DNA of 64,000 nt from Lachnospiraceae bacterium (lineage in GTDB: Bacteria > Bacillota > Clostridia > Lachnospirales > Lachnospiraceae), in contig JAMPGL010000011.1 of assembly GCA_023663945.1 (NCBI GenBank), forward strand, positions 20,159 to 84,158, written 5' to 3'. The notes below the pieces were generated by a model. The model was not told the DNA's origin, ran no database searches, and worked only from the letters and a program-made list of their open reading frames with translations. Below are positions 1-8,497 of the stretch, in pieces (position 1 is the first letter of the stretch; each line of letters begins with the position of its first letter). The translations under genes were made by a program, and so were the position numbers.

Positions 1-313
1 CGCCTCCAAAGACGATATATTTATCCGCCCGCAATTCCGACAGCGTATCTTCTACTGTGCCGACACATGCGGGCGCGCCTACATAAGTTTTGAAAAAAGC
101 AAATCTTCTCCCCTTATAATCTATGCCGTAAATCGTCGTTTTCCCCGTGGCAAACCAAAAAGCCGCAATCGGCTCACACTCATAATTCGCCAGCACAAAC
201 TCCTCAATCTGATTTGAAAATGTCATAATGCACGCATCCACTCTGGGCGCGTCTTCTCTGCAATGCGGATTGATGATTGCCTGCGATTGATTGTCAAAAG
301 TCTCTGTTATCAT
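1..313 (-). CDS. Nucleoside phosphorylase, 3' part outside window
   Basis: This is the N-terminal 104 residues of a PNP/UDP-family nucleoside phosphorylase-like protein. The family cleaves nucleosides with phosphate to base plus (deoxy)ribose-1-phosphate in purine or pyrimidine salvage. Visible features are an N-terminal stretch ending in ADKYIVFGG, which resembles the strand entering the glycine-rich phosphate and base pocket, and an upstream FATGKTTIYGIDYKG segment. The start is an ATG preceded by GGAGGAAACC on the minus strand. It overlaps the 3' end of the upstream ATPase gene by 20 bp, so the two are probably co-transcribed and translationally coupled. The remainder lies beyond base 1. 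Substrate cannot be assigned from this fragment. Confidence 0.7.
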   Translation of the reverse strand, partial: MITETFDNQSQAIINPHCREDAPRVDACIMTFSNQIEEFVLANYECEPIAAFWFATGKTTIYGIDYKGRRFAFFKTYVGAPACVGTVEDTLSELRADKYIVFGG

Positions 314-1667
314 GGTTTCCTCCTTGACTATAAGAATGATCCTTCAAATATTTCTTCAATAAAAAAGCGCAAAAGTACGGAAAGGTATATATTTTATCTG
401 CATAACCAATATTCCCTCCGGTCAGCTTGATTCCACAATGAATATCTTCATATTGCTTTTCACTGATTAATGTCCTTAAGGATTTTGATCTCCCATTTGT
501 GGATTTCACTTCAATAGGGATTAAATCCTGTGCTGTCCGCACAAAAAAGTCCTCCTCCAGCGTAGAGTCTTCCTTCTTATAATAATACAGCCCGTACCCG
601 CTTTTGGAAAGAGCTTCTCCAACCACATTTTCATAAAGCGCTCCTTTATAGACGCCTAGGTTTTTGTTTGCCCGCAGATCATCCTGCGCTTCTTCATCAA
701 GCATTGCCACAAGCAGACCGCTGTCTACAAAATAAATCTTATACTTCGTTTCATCAAAATTTCCCTTAAGAGGGAGGGTGGGATATTTCATGCAGTGGCA
801 GACATTAATAATTCCCGTATCCTCCAGCCATTCAATACAGCCCCTGTAGTCCTTAAACCTGGCGCCTGCCGCCACTTTGGAAATCTGAAATTTTTTATTA
901 TTCTTCGCAAGCTGCAAGGGAATCTGACGAAAGATATTTAAAATCCTTGCCTGATCCATTCCCTGTGCGTATTTGCGCACATCCTCCTCATAATCGGAGA
1001 GAAGCTGTCTCTGCGTGGAAAGAGATCCTTCAAATGTTCCTTTTTCAACGTATTCCCTGACCACTGCCGGCATCCCGCCCAAAATACAAAAATCCAAAAA
1101 CAGACCGCCATAAACTGACATTTCTACCGAATTAAAAGGGATAAGGTTTTTCATGTGCCCTAAAAGCTCCTCCACCGCCGAATCGGAATATCCTTTTCCC
1201 CACAAAAACTCTTCAAAATCCAGCGAACGCATTTCATAATCCACCTTATACCCCACACTATTGCTCTCTATTCTGGTATAATGAATGCCAAGCATAGAAC
1301 CACTACAGATTACGTCAAATCTTCCATCCTGACAAAAAAATTTTAATGCGGTTGCAATCTCCGGAAATTCCTGCAGCTCGTCAAAAAAGATGAGAGTCTT
1401 ACCTTCTATAAACTGCTTTGACGGATCCATTCTGGAAATATTCTTAATCAGCTCATCCGTTTTGTAGCCGTCTGCTGTAATCATTTTATATTTAGGTTCT
1501 TCGACAAAATTAATTTCTATCAGCTGCGCATAATTTTCTGACCCAAACTTTCTAATTGATTCTGTTTTTCCAACCTGTCTTGGACCTTTTACAATCAGCG
1601 GTTTTCTGTCCGGATTCTGTTTCCATTCCTTTAAAAAGACATCTAATTTTCGCTTTAAATAAATCAT
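294..1667 (-). CDS. AAA_14/DUF4143 family ATPase
   Basis: A 457-aa cytoplasmic P-loop protein of the AAA+/DUF4143 class, widespread in gut bacteria and still without a defined function. The N-terminal half has Walker A GPRQVGKT (about residues 28-35) and Walker B TLIFFDELQEFP (about 91-102). The C-terminal DUF4143 part carries an ENVVGEAL...IPIEVKS pattern (about 345-390) typical of the degenerate PD-(D/E)XK nuclease fold in this family. The ATG start has a GAGGT site 7 bases upstream. Its end overlaps the nucleoside phosphorylase start. A short decayed relative of this family lies at 48167-48271. The family is often found near mobile or TA loci; DNA or RNA nuclease activity is only inferred. 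Confidence 0.85.
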   Translation of the reverse strand: MIYLKRKLDVFLKEWKQNPDRKPLIVKGPRQVGKTESIRKFGSENYAQLIEINFVEEPKYKMITADGYKTDELIKNISRMDPSKQFIEGKTLIFFDELQEFPEIATALKFFCQDGRFDVICSGSMLGIHYTRIESNSVGYKVDYEMRSLDFEEFLWGKGYSDSAVEELLGHMKNLIPFNSVEMSVYGGLFLDFCILGGMPAVVREYVEKGTFEGSLSTQRQLLSDYEEDVRKYAQGMDQARILNIFRQIPLQLAKNNKKFQISKVAAGARFKDYRGCIEWLEDTGIINVCHCMKYPTLPLKGNFDETKYKIYFVDSGLLVAMLDEEAQDDLRANKNLGVYKGALYENVVGEALSKSGYGLYYYKKEDSTLEEDFFVRTAQDLIPIEVKSTNGRSKSLRTLISEKQYEDIHCGIKLTGGNIGYADKIYTFPYFCAFLLKKYLKDHSYSQGGNHDNRDF

Positions 1668-1780
1668 GAAACTACCTCGCTCCCATTTTATAAGTTAAGG
1701 TCGTCAGAATTTTGCCTTTTCGGACTTGTAAAAGCTTACATATAGTATATGTCATTATAACTGAAATTACAACCATTGTG

Positions 1781-1860
1781 CAAAAAAATGAGCGAGTTTT
1801 TACAGATGTGTTACAAAAACATGAGCGAATTGTACGTCAAAATCACAAAAACATGAGGGA
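1781..1860. repeat. Three direct repeats of a 16-bp motif
   Basis: The gene-free stretch 1668-1974 holds three imperfect copies of ACAAAAACATGAGCGAA-like sequence, starting near 1781, 1814 and 1845 (33- and 31-bp phase). The outermost copy begins TGTGCAAAA. Multiple phased repeats at an end starting TG resemble IS21-family termini, but no istA/istB gene is present, so at most this is a solo relic end. A regulator-binding array for the divergent genes is the alternative. Further right, ATTTGATACA occurs twice (about 1889 and 1908), overlapping a possible promoter for the next gene. Confidence 0.5.
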
Positions 1861-1974
1861 ATAACTTTTAGTAGCCACTTCCTCTCCTATTTGATACAAT
1901 ACTAATATATTTGATACACTACTATAGTCATAGCAAACGACAGAACAACATCAAAATTGAAAGGAGACCTTATT

Positions 1975-3396
1975 ATGGCAATACTTTCTGCATATATGGT
2001 TCCGCACCCGCCGCTTATCGTGCCCGAAATCGGCAAAGGCAGGGAGCAGACCATCAAGCACACGATTGATGCTTATCAGGAGACGGCGCGCCGGATTGGC
2101 AGGCAGCAGCCGGACACCATCATCCTTTTTTCTCCTCATCAGATTATGTATACCGACTATTTTCATATTTCTCCCGGAAAAGGTGCAAAGGGAGATTTCT
2201 CCACATTTGGAGCCGGTCATGTGAAGATGGAAGTCTCCTACGACACTAATTTTGTCGATAAACTCTGCGAACTGACCGACAGCGCATCTTTTCCTGCCGG
2301 AACTTACGGCGAGCGGGACAGGCATCTCGACCATGGAACAATGGTTCCGCTTTATTTTATCAATCAATATTGGCAGAATTACCGTCTGGTGAGAATCGGG
2401 CTGTCAGGACTGCCCTTAATCAGACATTACGAGCTGGGGACTTATATCCAGCAGACTGCCGCTCTTCTCAATCGAAGGGTTGTCCTGATTGCCAGCGGCG
2501 ACCTCTCCCATCGGTTAAAGGACGACGGTCCTTACGGTTATCAGAAGGAAGGTCCAGAATATGACAGGCGCATTATGGACGTTATGGAAAGAGGCGCCTT
2601 TTTGGAGCTTTTCTCCTTTTCGGAAGATTTTTGTGAAAAGGCGGGCGAATGCGGGCACCGCTCCTTTACCATTATGGCAGGAGCCTTGAACGGGATGGGC
2701 GTTTTGCCCGAAAGGCTTTCTTACGAAGGTCCCTTCGGCGTGGGGTACGGCATTTGCTGTTATCAAGTATCCGGTTCTGACCCCGCACGGGATTTCCGCA
2801 CGCAATATGAATCAAAACAGAGAAACGCGTTTCTGCAAAGGCAGAAAGGGGAAGACTCTTATATCCGCCTTGCGAGAGCCACTATTGAAACTTATGTGCG
2901 CACAGGCACTATTCCGGATATTCCAAAAGATTTGCCGGAAGAGATGTACCGCAGACAGGCAGGAGTTTTTGTTTCCATTAAAGAAGACGGGCGTCTCCGG
3001 GGCTGCATCGGAACCATTCAGGCCGTGCAAAATTCCATTGCGGAAGAAATCATTGCCAATGCCGTCAGCGCTTCCACCAAAGATCCCAGATTTTCTCCTA
3101 TTGAACCTTGGGAGCTGGAACGGCTGGCCATCAGCGTGGATATCCTTGGTGAAAAAGAAGCCATCGACTCCCCGGCACAACTTGACCCCAAACGCTATGG
3201 CGTAATCGTTACAAAAGGCCATAAGCGGGGGCTTCTGCTTCCCAACTTAGAAGGCGTGGATACCGTGGAAGAACAGATTTCCATTGCCAAAAACAAAGCT
3301 GGAATCCGCGAAAAAGAATCGGCATCGCTGGAACGCTTTGAAGTGATACGGCACGAGGTCTCTCCTGCTCCGCAGTCAAATACCTCTCGGGAATAA
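1975..3396 (+). CDS. AmmeMemoRadiSam proteins B+A fusion (MEMO1-AMMECR1)
   Basis: A 473-aa fusion of two domains. Residues about 1-265 are MEMO/LigB-like (class III extradiol dioxygenase fold), with MVPHPPLIVPEIG near the start and histidine-containing blocks such as SGDLSHR. Residues about 285-465 are AMMECR1-like, with the RGCIGTI and DPRFSPI blocks. Such domains are encoded together with a radical SAM enzyme in the AmmeMemoRadiSam set, whose reaction is not established. The start is the ATG at 1975, preceded by AAAGGAG; an in-frame TTG at 1957 lies upstream of that site and is rejected. The radical SAM partner starts 31 bp downstream, so the pair is probably an operon. Confidence 0.88.
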   Translation: MAILSAYMVPHPPLIVPEIGKGREQTIKHTIDAYQETARRIGRQQPDTIILFSPHQIMYTDYFHISPGKGAKGDFSTFGAGHVKMEVSYDTNFVDKLCELTDSASFPAGTYGERDRHLDHGTMVPLYFINQYWQNYRLVRIGLSGLPLIRHYELGTYIQQTAALLNRRVVLIASGDLSHRLKDDGPYGYQKEGPEYDRRIMDVMERGAFLELFSFSEDFCEKAGECGHRSFTIMAGALNGMGVLPERLSYEGPFGVGYGICCYQVSGSDPARDFRTQYESKQRNAFLQRQKGEDSYIRLARATIETYVRTGTIPDIPKDLPEEMYRRQAGVFVSIKEDGRLRGCIGTIQAVQNSIAEEIIANAVSASTKDPRFSPIEPWELERLAISVDILGEKEAIDSPAQLDPKRYGVIVTKGHKRGLLLPNLEGVDTVEEQISIAKNKAGIREKESASLERFEVIRHEVSPAPQSNTSRE

Positions 3397-3427
3397 TGGA
3401 AAACCCATAGAAAGGCAAGGTAATCCT

Positions 3428-4270
3428 TTGAAAACAATCTGTCAGGTTTGTATGCATCATTGCCAATTGGAGCCCGGACAGTACGGAATCTGCCGGGCAA
3501 GAAAAAATGAAAACGGAGTGATTCGATGTGAAAACTATGGTCAGATAACCTCTCTGGCTTTGGATTCCATTGAGAAAAAGCCTCTCCACATGTTTTATCC
3601 CGGAAGCTTTATTTTGTCGGCTGGCAGCTACGGGTGTAATTTACGATGCCCTTTCTGCCAGAATCACGAAATTTCCATGATAAGCCAAAGGGAGGCGGAT
3701 TGCGTCTATCTTTCTCCCGAATCGCTTGTGCGAAAAGCCGTCTCATGTCAAAAATACGGAAACATCGGAGTTGCATTTACTTACAATGAACCGCTGATCG
3801 GCTGGGAATATGTGCGCGATACCGCAAAACTCCTAAAAAAGGCTGATATGAAGACCGTGCTGGTCACTAACGGAAGCGCTTCCCTTGAAATCCTTGATGA
3901 GCTTCTTCCACTGACAGATGCCATGAATATTGATTTAAAAGGATTTAACCGCCAATATTACCAGATGCTTGGAGGCGATTTAGAAACCGTAAAAGAATTT
4001 ATCCTTCATGCCGCCGCGGAATGTCATATAGAACTTACCACCCTGATCATCCCCGGCGAAAATGACGATCTTGCGCAAATGGAGGAGGAAGCGCGCTGGA
4101 TTGCTTCTCTCAAAACTAAGAATGCTTCCGGTCAGATTCCTCTCCATATAACCCGCTTTTTTCCTCAATATCACATGATGGATAAAGCGCCAACTGACAT
4201 TGCGCAGATACGCCGTCTTGCCAAGACCGCCGCAAAATACCTGAAAAACGTATTTATTGGCAACTGCTGA
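3428..4270 (+). CDS. AmmeMemoRadiSam radical SAM enzyme
   Basis: A 280-aa radical SAM protein. The CNLRCPFC motif (about residues 72-79) supplies the three cysteines for the SAM-binding [4Fe-4S] cluster. An N-terminal CQVCMHHC motif with a further cysteine near residue 22 suggests additional metal binding, as in PflA-like relatives. It completes the A/B/radical SAM trio with the gene just upstream; a role in an undefined protein or cofactor modification is inferred. The start is a TTG with AGGCAAGG about 7 bases upstream; the next ATG would remove part of the conserved cysteine motif. Its last 17 bp overlap the convergent membrane-protein gene. Confidence 0.88.
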   Translation: MKTICQVCMHHCQLEPGQYGICRARKNENGVIRCENYGQITSLALDSIEKKPLHMFYPGSFILSAGSYGCNLRCPFCQNHEISMISQREADCVYLSPESLVRKAVSCQKYGNIGVAFTYNEPLIGWEYVRDTAKLLKKADMKTVLVTNGSASLEILDELLPLTDAMNIDLKGFNRQYYQMLGGDLETVKEFILHAAAECHIELTTLIIPGENDDLAQMEEEARWIASLKTKNASGQIPLHITRFFPQYHMMDKAPTDIAQIRRLAKTAAKYLKNVFIGNC

Positions 4271-4841
4271 CGCCGTTTGCTATCGGGCAATGCTCCGCCG
4301 CAATCTGCTTTTGGAACAAAAATTTAAAAGCAGTCCGAATAAGCGGCTGAATAAAGAATAATTGCGAAAAGAACGCAAACGGAAGATTAAGGCATACCAG
4401 CTTCAGCCAGTTTGCCAGCAGCGTGACCAGATTAAATCCCGTATAGTACGGATAATAAAACCACGCCGCAAGAAAACTCATTATCGGGCACATGATTCCC
4501 ACGGTTGCGCAGATAACCGCGCTCTCCAAAATAACGGGGTGAGTTTTTTCGATTTCAAAATTTTGACAAGCCAGCTTAAATGAGCAGGGGCTCCCCACCA
4601 GACATTCCAGTCCATATGCAAAGATAAACTCAATCAAAACCACCGCCCAAATCGGCATCATCCTCCCGAACGCATAAACCCCTCCCTGTGCATTTAAGGC
4701 TTGAAGCACGGAATCAGCTCCTGTAACCTGCATCAGCGTAGAACCGTTGACCACGTACAGGCTGTAAAACACATACCCATGAACGGTTACAAGAACCGTC
4801 AAAAAGGCAAACACCATCCTTTGAAATTGATTTTTTGGCAT
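4254..4841 (-). CDS. DUF2798 family membrane protein
   Basis: A 195-aa integral membrane protein with about four hydrophobic helices (residues about 6-30, 62-82, 100-127 and 148-170), arranged as two related halves each carrying an F-x(3)-V/L...G-x-V/A pattern typical of DUF2798 proteins. The function of the family is unknown. The ATG at 4841 is chosen because AAGGAGGAG sits just upstream; a longer ORF start would place that site inside the gene. It converges on and slightly overlaps the radical SAM gene. No partner on its own strand. Confidence 0.72.
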   Translation of the reverse strand: MPKNQFQRMVFAFLTVLVTVHGYVFYSLYVVNGSTLMQVTGADSVLQALNAQGGVYAFGRMMPIWAVVLIEFIFAYGLECLVGSPCSFKLACQNFEIEKTHPVILESAVICATVGIMCPIMSFLAAWFYYPYYTGFNLVTLLANWLKLVCLNLPFAFFSQLFFIQPLIRTAFKFLFQKQIAAEHCPIANGVSSCQ

Positions 4842-4954
4842 AATTTTCTCCTCCTTCAGCACACAAAAAACACAGGTCCGCTCATACGCATCCGTTACAG
4901 AATCCTATCATGTTCCGTAATCAGCTTTACGTGCAGAGCACCACCTGTGTCATC

Positions 4955-5024
4955 ATGTATGTCTTCATTATTTATTTGCTTTTGGATTTTACCACATGAA
5001 AATTGGAAAAGTCAAATATTTTCC
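4955..5024. repeat. Dispersed repeat copy A
   Basis: The sequence around GTCTTCATTATTTATTTGCT...GGATTTTACCACATG...AAAGTCAAATATT recurs at 13581-13637 with a few differences and a 12-bp gap. It is preceded by an 8-bp inverted repeat (ACACAGGT at 4870, ACCTGTGT at 4943). It ends shortly before the promoter of the two-component system. Confidence 0.6.
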
Positions 5025-5047
5025 GCACCATGAGTGATGGAAGTTTC

Positions 5048-5076
5048 TTGTAATCTTTCTTTTGTTTTGATATAAT
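5048..5076 (+). promoter_or_regulatory. Promoter of the YesM/YesN-type system
   Basis: TTGTAA and TATAAT are separated by exactly 17 bp, 37 bp upstream of the GTG start of the histidine kinase gene. Confidence 0.7.
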
Positions 5077-5113
5077 AAAAAATAAATAAAAACTTGAACA
5101 GGAGGTCACTTCC

Positions 5114-6898
5114 GTGTACCTACACCGCATAAAAAAGGCTTTTTTTAACCTTTCTTTGACCTCAAAACTAAAGTATATTTATATTGGCTTAATTTTTGTC
5201 TGCATAATTTGTAATTTCATAATTTTATATGGTTTCTTTTCCCGTGAGATGCAAAAAACTCTTTCTACTCTCACGTCCCAAACTGTGGAAACTGTTTCCC
5301 AAAATGTAAACAGCTCTCTTACAACAATTTCTAAAACTTCTACATACCTTCTCGGTGCTGCGGAAGTGCAAAACTATCTTCAAAATGCCAGCCATTCAGA
5401 ATACGCAATTATTTCCAGGCAATTACGGAATTTTTTATATTTATCATTGGAATCCATGCCCCTTGCTTCTTCAATTATTGTAATGCAGCCCTCCGGTCTC
5501 TATGAAGGTGTGGCAAGATATACTCTCCCATCCGTACAGATAAAATCACCAGAAAATGCTCCTTGGTACGAGGAACTGAACGCACAGAAGGGATCTCCCA
5601 TTTTAACTATAAATGGAGGTGACTGCCTTCGTTTTGAAGATCAAGGCAATTATGTCACTTTGATTCGACTGATTAACAGTACGGAAAACGCTCAGCCACT
5701 AGGTTACATGTTTATAAATATTTCTGTAGATTCTCTGCTCTCCTTTGCCCGCGAAGATAATAATAATTACTCCGATTTCTATGTGTCTTCCGGCAATGAT
5801 ACCATCCTGCCATTTTTGAACGATGATTTAAATATGTGGGTAAGTGTCGCCTCCGTAGATTCTCTTCATGCCGAAAACATTATCACACTAAATCACGATC
5901 GTTATCTTTTGTTGAAATTTAAAGCCTCTGAATTTGATTGGAACTATATTGCCGCAATTAACTATCATTTATTTACCAATCAACACAAAACCTTTATTGT
6001 AATTTCCATTGTTATGCTTCTTGTCTGTTTCAGTTTTTTTCTCTTAACCGCTATAATCACAAACCGCTATGTCACTGCTCCAATCGGACAACTTATGAAT
6101 GCAATGGAAAAGTCTGAAAATGGTGTTTTTAAGCATGCAAATGTAACCTCATATTATGATGAAATTGGTCAACTCCAAAATGCTTACAATGATATGGTTG
6201 ATAAAATCGAACAGCTTCTTGAGGCAAAAGTTTCCGAGCAAAAAAGACTTCGCGAAGCAGAATTAAATATTCTACAAGAACAAATTAAGCCCCACTTTCT
6301 CTACAACAGTCTTGGTGCTATTTCCTATTTAGTTACTTCAATGCAAAATGACAAGGCTTATGAACTTCTCATTTCCCTGTCTGAATATTATAGAGAAAGT
6401 TTAAGCAAAGGAAATAAAATTATTTCTTTATCAACAGAAATTAATATTGTGAAAAACTATTTAAAGCTCCAAAAAGTTCGTTTTCCGGATGCTTTTGCAG
6501 ATGAATACGAATTACAGAACGAGGTTCTTTCCTATCGCATTCCCCGGCTTATTTTACAACCGCTTGTGGAAAATGCACTTTATCACGGCATCATTCCAAC
6601 CGGTGATTTTGGAATAATAAAAATACGTGCTTATATTGAAACTGAATATTTAATCCTCAGTGTTCAGGATAACGGTATTGGTATGGCTAAAGCAGCTCCA
6701 GACAAAATTTTGTCCTCACATTCAATCAATGGCACATCACAGAGTTTTGGATTACGAGGAACAATTGAACGAATGCAGATTTTTTATGAAACTCAGAATA
6801 TTTGTACTATAACCAGCTGTCCTAATGAGGGCACTACAATCACCTTTTCTATTCCACTTGATAAAACGGAGGTACAAAATGAACAGTTCGATTCTTAA
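5114..6898 (+). CDS. YesM-type sensor histidine kinase
   Basis: A 594-aa membrane sensor of the HisKA_7TM-independent, YesM/LytS-like class (His_kinase plus HATPase_c). There is a membrane helix at about residues 17-42, a large extracellular region of about 245 residues, a second helix near 295-318, a HAMP segment near 320-370, the phosphoacceptor block EQIKPHFLYNSLG (His near residue 395) and an ATPase domain with VENALYHG (N box) and DNGIGM (G1). The start is GTG, chosen for the AGGAGGT seven bases upstream. It overlaps the response regulator start by 20 bp. Such pairs normally sense carbohydrates and switch on adjacent sugar ABC operons; here the importer operon lies convergent, just downstream. 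Confidence 0.92.
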   Translation: MYLHRIKKAFFNLSLTSKLKYIYIGLIFVCIICNFIILYGFFSREMQKTLSTLTSQTVETVSQNVNSSLTTISKTSTYLLGAAEVQNYLQNASHSEYAIISRQLRNFLYLSLESMPLASSIIVMQPSGLYEGVARYTLPSVQIKSPENAPWYEELNAQKGSPILTINGGDCLRFEDQGNYVTLIRLINSTENAQPLGYMFINISVDSLLSFAREDNNNYSDFYVSSGNDTILPFLNDDLNMWVSVASVDSLHAENIITLNHDRYLLLKFKASEFDWNYIAAINYHLFTNQHKTFIVISIVMLLVCFSFFLLTAIITNRYVTAPIGQLMNAMEKSENGVFKHANVTSYYDEIGQLQNAYNDMVDKIEQLLEAKVSEQKRLREAELNILQEQIKPHFLYNSLGAISYLVTSMQNDKAYELLISLSEYYRESLSKGNKIISLSTEINIVKNYLKLQKVRFPDAFADEYELQNEVLSYRIPRLILQPLVENALYHGIIPTGDFGIIKIRAYIETEYLILSVQDNGIGMAKAAPDKILSSHSINGTSQSFGLRGTIERMQIFYETQNICTITSCPNEGTTITFSIPLDKTEVQNEQFDS

Positions 6899-8480
6899 AG
6901 TAATTGTTGCAGATGATGAAGAATTAGCACGCAAAATGCTAATTACCAGCACCGATTGGCATGCTATAAATATGGAAATTATTGCAGAGGCTGTTTCTGG
7001 ACAAGATGCCCTTTCTATTATGGAGGAACAAATACCGGATATTCTTTTTACTGATATTAAAATGCCTTATATGGATGGAATGGAACTATGTCGCATTGTA
7101 ACCAGAAGATATCCACATATTAAAATTGTTATTACCACTGCATTTAAAGATTTTGACTATGCCCACCAATGCATTAGTCTGGGAGTCTCTCATTTTTTAT
7201 TAAAACCAATTAATCGCAATGATTTAGTGACAACTCTGCTAAAGCTTCGTGAACAGATTGAAAAAGAAAAACAGCAATGGCTGGAATTTGACCATCTAAA
7301 AAAAATACTGGAAAAAAACTATTCTTTTTTAAGGGAACGCTTTTTACTAGAATTTTGTGAAAACAGTGCTCACTCCACATCTTCCGAAAAGCAGATTGCC
7401 TACTATTTTCCTAATGGAATTCCTACATACATTCAAGTAACTTTGATTGAATCACACTCTTCCTACTCTGGTAATCTTTCAGAAGAAGAGCACCTTTTGC
7501 AGGATATGAAAAATCTAGAATTTATTAAGAACTACTTGCACGGAATTGAAAATGTTGAAATATTTGGAGACAATAATCATCACCTTGTGCTCCTTTCTTA
7601 TTCTCCTGACGTTCAGGTTGTTACTCTTTGCGAACAACTTCAACACAGTATTTTTCAATCATCCGGAAATGAGATTTTATTTGGCATTGGCAATCATTAT
7701 GACAGTTTTTACAAAGCGGAACTCTCTTGGTCAGAAGCCTTAGAATCTCTTAAATTCAGTCGCTATATGCCCAATCAACCAATTATTATTTATCAAAATG
7801 ATATTCACGTTCAAAATCCTGACTGGATCTCTTCGCCTGCCGATTTGGAGGATCTCAATTTTTATGTAAAAGCCGGACTTCCTGATCCTGTTCAAAAACT
7901 ACTTCCTTCTCTGTATTTAAATTCAGAGGGCAGATTAATCAGCTTAGAACATGCACGTTTTTTATCCATGACATTGCTCTCTTCTGCTATTAATGCAGCA
8001 AATGATATTGGAATTCCTTTGCAAGAATTATTTGCCGAATCAGGCAATTCCTTTATGCAGATTTTACTTGAACCCACTAGTCAGGATTTATGTAATCAAA
8101 CAAATTCCTTTTTAACAAAACTTACCAATGAAATTTCTGCATACCGAACCAACAAAAACAAATCTGTTCTATGGGAAATTCTCCAATATATCCAGAATCA
8201 CTTGACAGATTCCACTCTGTCCCTTGGCTCTGTTGCAGAAATCTTTCACATGAATGACAGTTATTTAAGCCGTACTTTTACAAAAGAACTAGGGTTCACC
8301 TTTTCCAAATATCTGAACCGGCTTCGTATGGAACACGCAATTTCACTCCTCAATACTACGAATTTAAAAGCCTATCAGATTGCCGAAGCTGTCGGCATTC
8401 CAGATGCTTACTATTTCAGCAATTGTTTTAAAAAATACACTGGAAAATCGATTCGTGACTACAGAAAAGGGACAATTTAG
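6879..8480 (+). CDS. YesN-type AraC-family response regulator
   Basis: A 533-aa response regulator. The receiver domain (about residues 1-125) has the acidic pair in ADDEE, the phosphoacceptor Asp in DILFTDIKMP (near 56) and LLKPI with the conserved Lys. A long linker follows, then a C-terminal AraC-type double helix-turn-helix (about 435-530; LSRTFTKELGFTFSKYL and AEAVGIPDAYYFSNCFKK). The ATG at 6879 is chosen because ACGGAGGT precedes it; this gives a 20-bp overlap with the kinase gene and implies translational coupling. The probable target is the solute-binding-protein operon at 10160-13323. A terminator hairpin overlaps its stop codon. Confidence 0.92.
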   Translation: MNSSILKVIVADDEELARKMLITSTDWHAINMEIIAEAVSGQDALSIMEEQIPDILFTDIKMPYMDGMELCRIVTRRYPHIKIVITTAFKDFDYAHQCISLGVSHFLLKPINRNDLVTTLLKLREQIEKEKQQWLEFDHLKKILEKNYSFLRERFLLEFCENSAHSTSSEKQIAYYFPNGIPTYIQVTLIESHSSYSGNLSEEEHLLQDMKNLEFIKNYLHGIENVEIFGDNNHHLVLLSYSPDVQVVTLCEQLQHSIFQSSGNEILFGIGNHYDSFYKAELSWSEALESLKFSRYMPNQPIIIYQNDIHVQNPDWISSPADLEDLNFYVKAGLPDPVQKLLPSLYLNSEGRLISLEHARFLSMTLLSSAINAANDIGIPLQELFAESGNSFMQILLEPTSQDLCNQTNSFLTKLTNEISAYRTNKNKSVLWEILQYIQNHLTDSTLSLGSVAEIFHMNDSYLSRTFTKELGFTFSKYLNRLRMEHAISLLNTTNLKAYQIAEAVGIPDAYYFSNCFKKYTGKSIRDYRKGTI

Positions 8481-8491
8481 CTGTCCCTTTT
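8465..8491. terminator. Bidirectional terminator between regulator and xylosidase genes
   Basis: AAAAGGGACA and TGTCCCTTTT form a perfect 10-bp stem with a 7-base loop, with A- and T-rich arms on both strands. It lies between the convergent response regulator and GH43 genes and could end both transcripts. Confidence 0.8.
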
Positions 8492-8497
8492 GTAATA

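Noticed and set aside
1781-1860. Short CRISPR-like array
   Set aside because: Only three imperfect 16-bp repeats with AT-rich gaps of about 16 bp, and no cas gene nearby; too short and irregular.
1957-2800. Long antisense ORFs opposite the MEMO-AMMECR1 gene
   Set aside because: Overlap a strongly conserved gene on the other strand, lack ribosome sites and show no recognisable domains; the same applies to similar ORFs opposite rho, prfA, flagellin and the DUF5717 gene.
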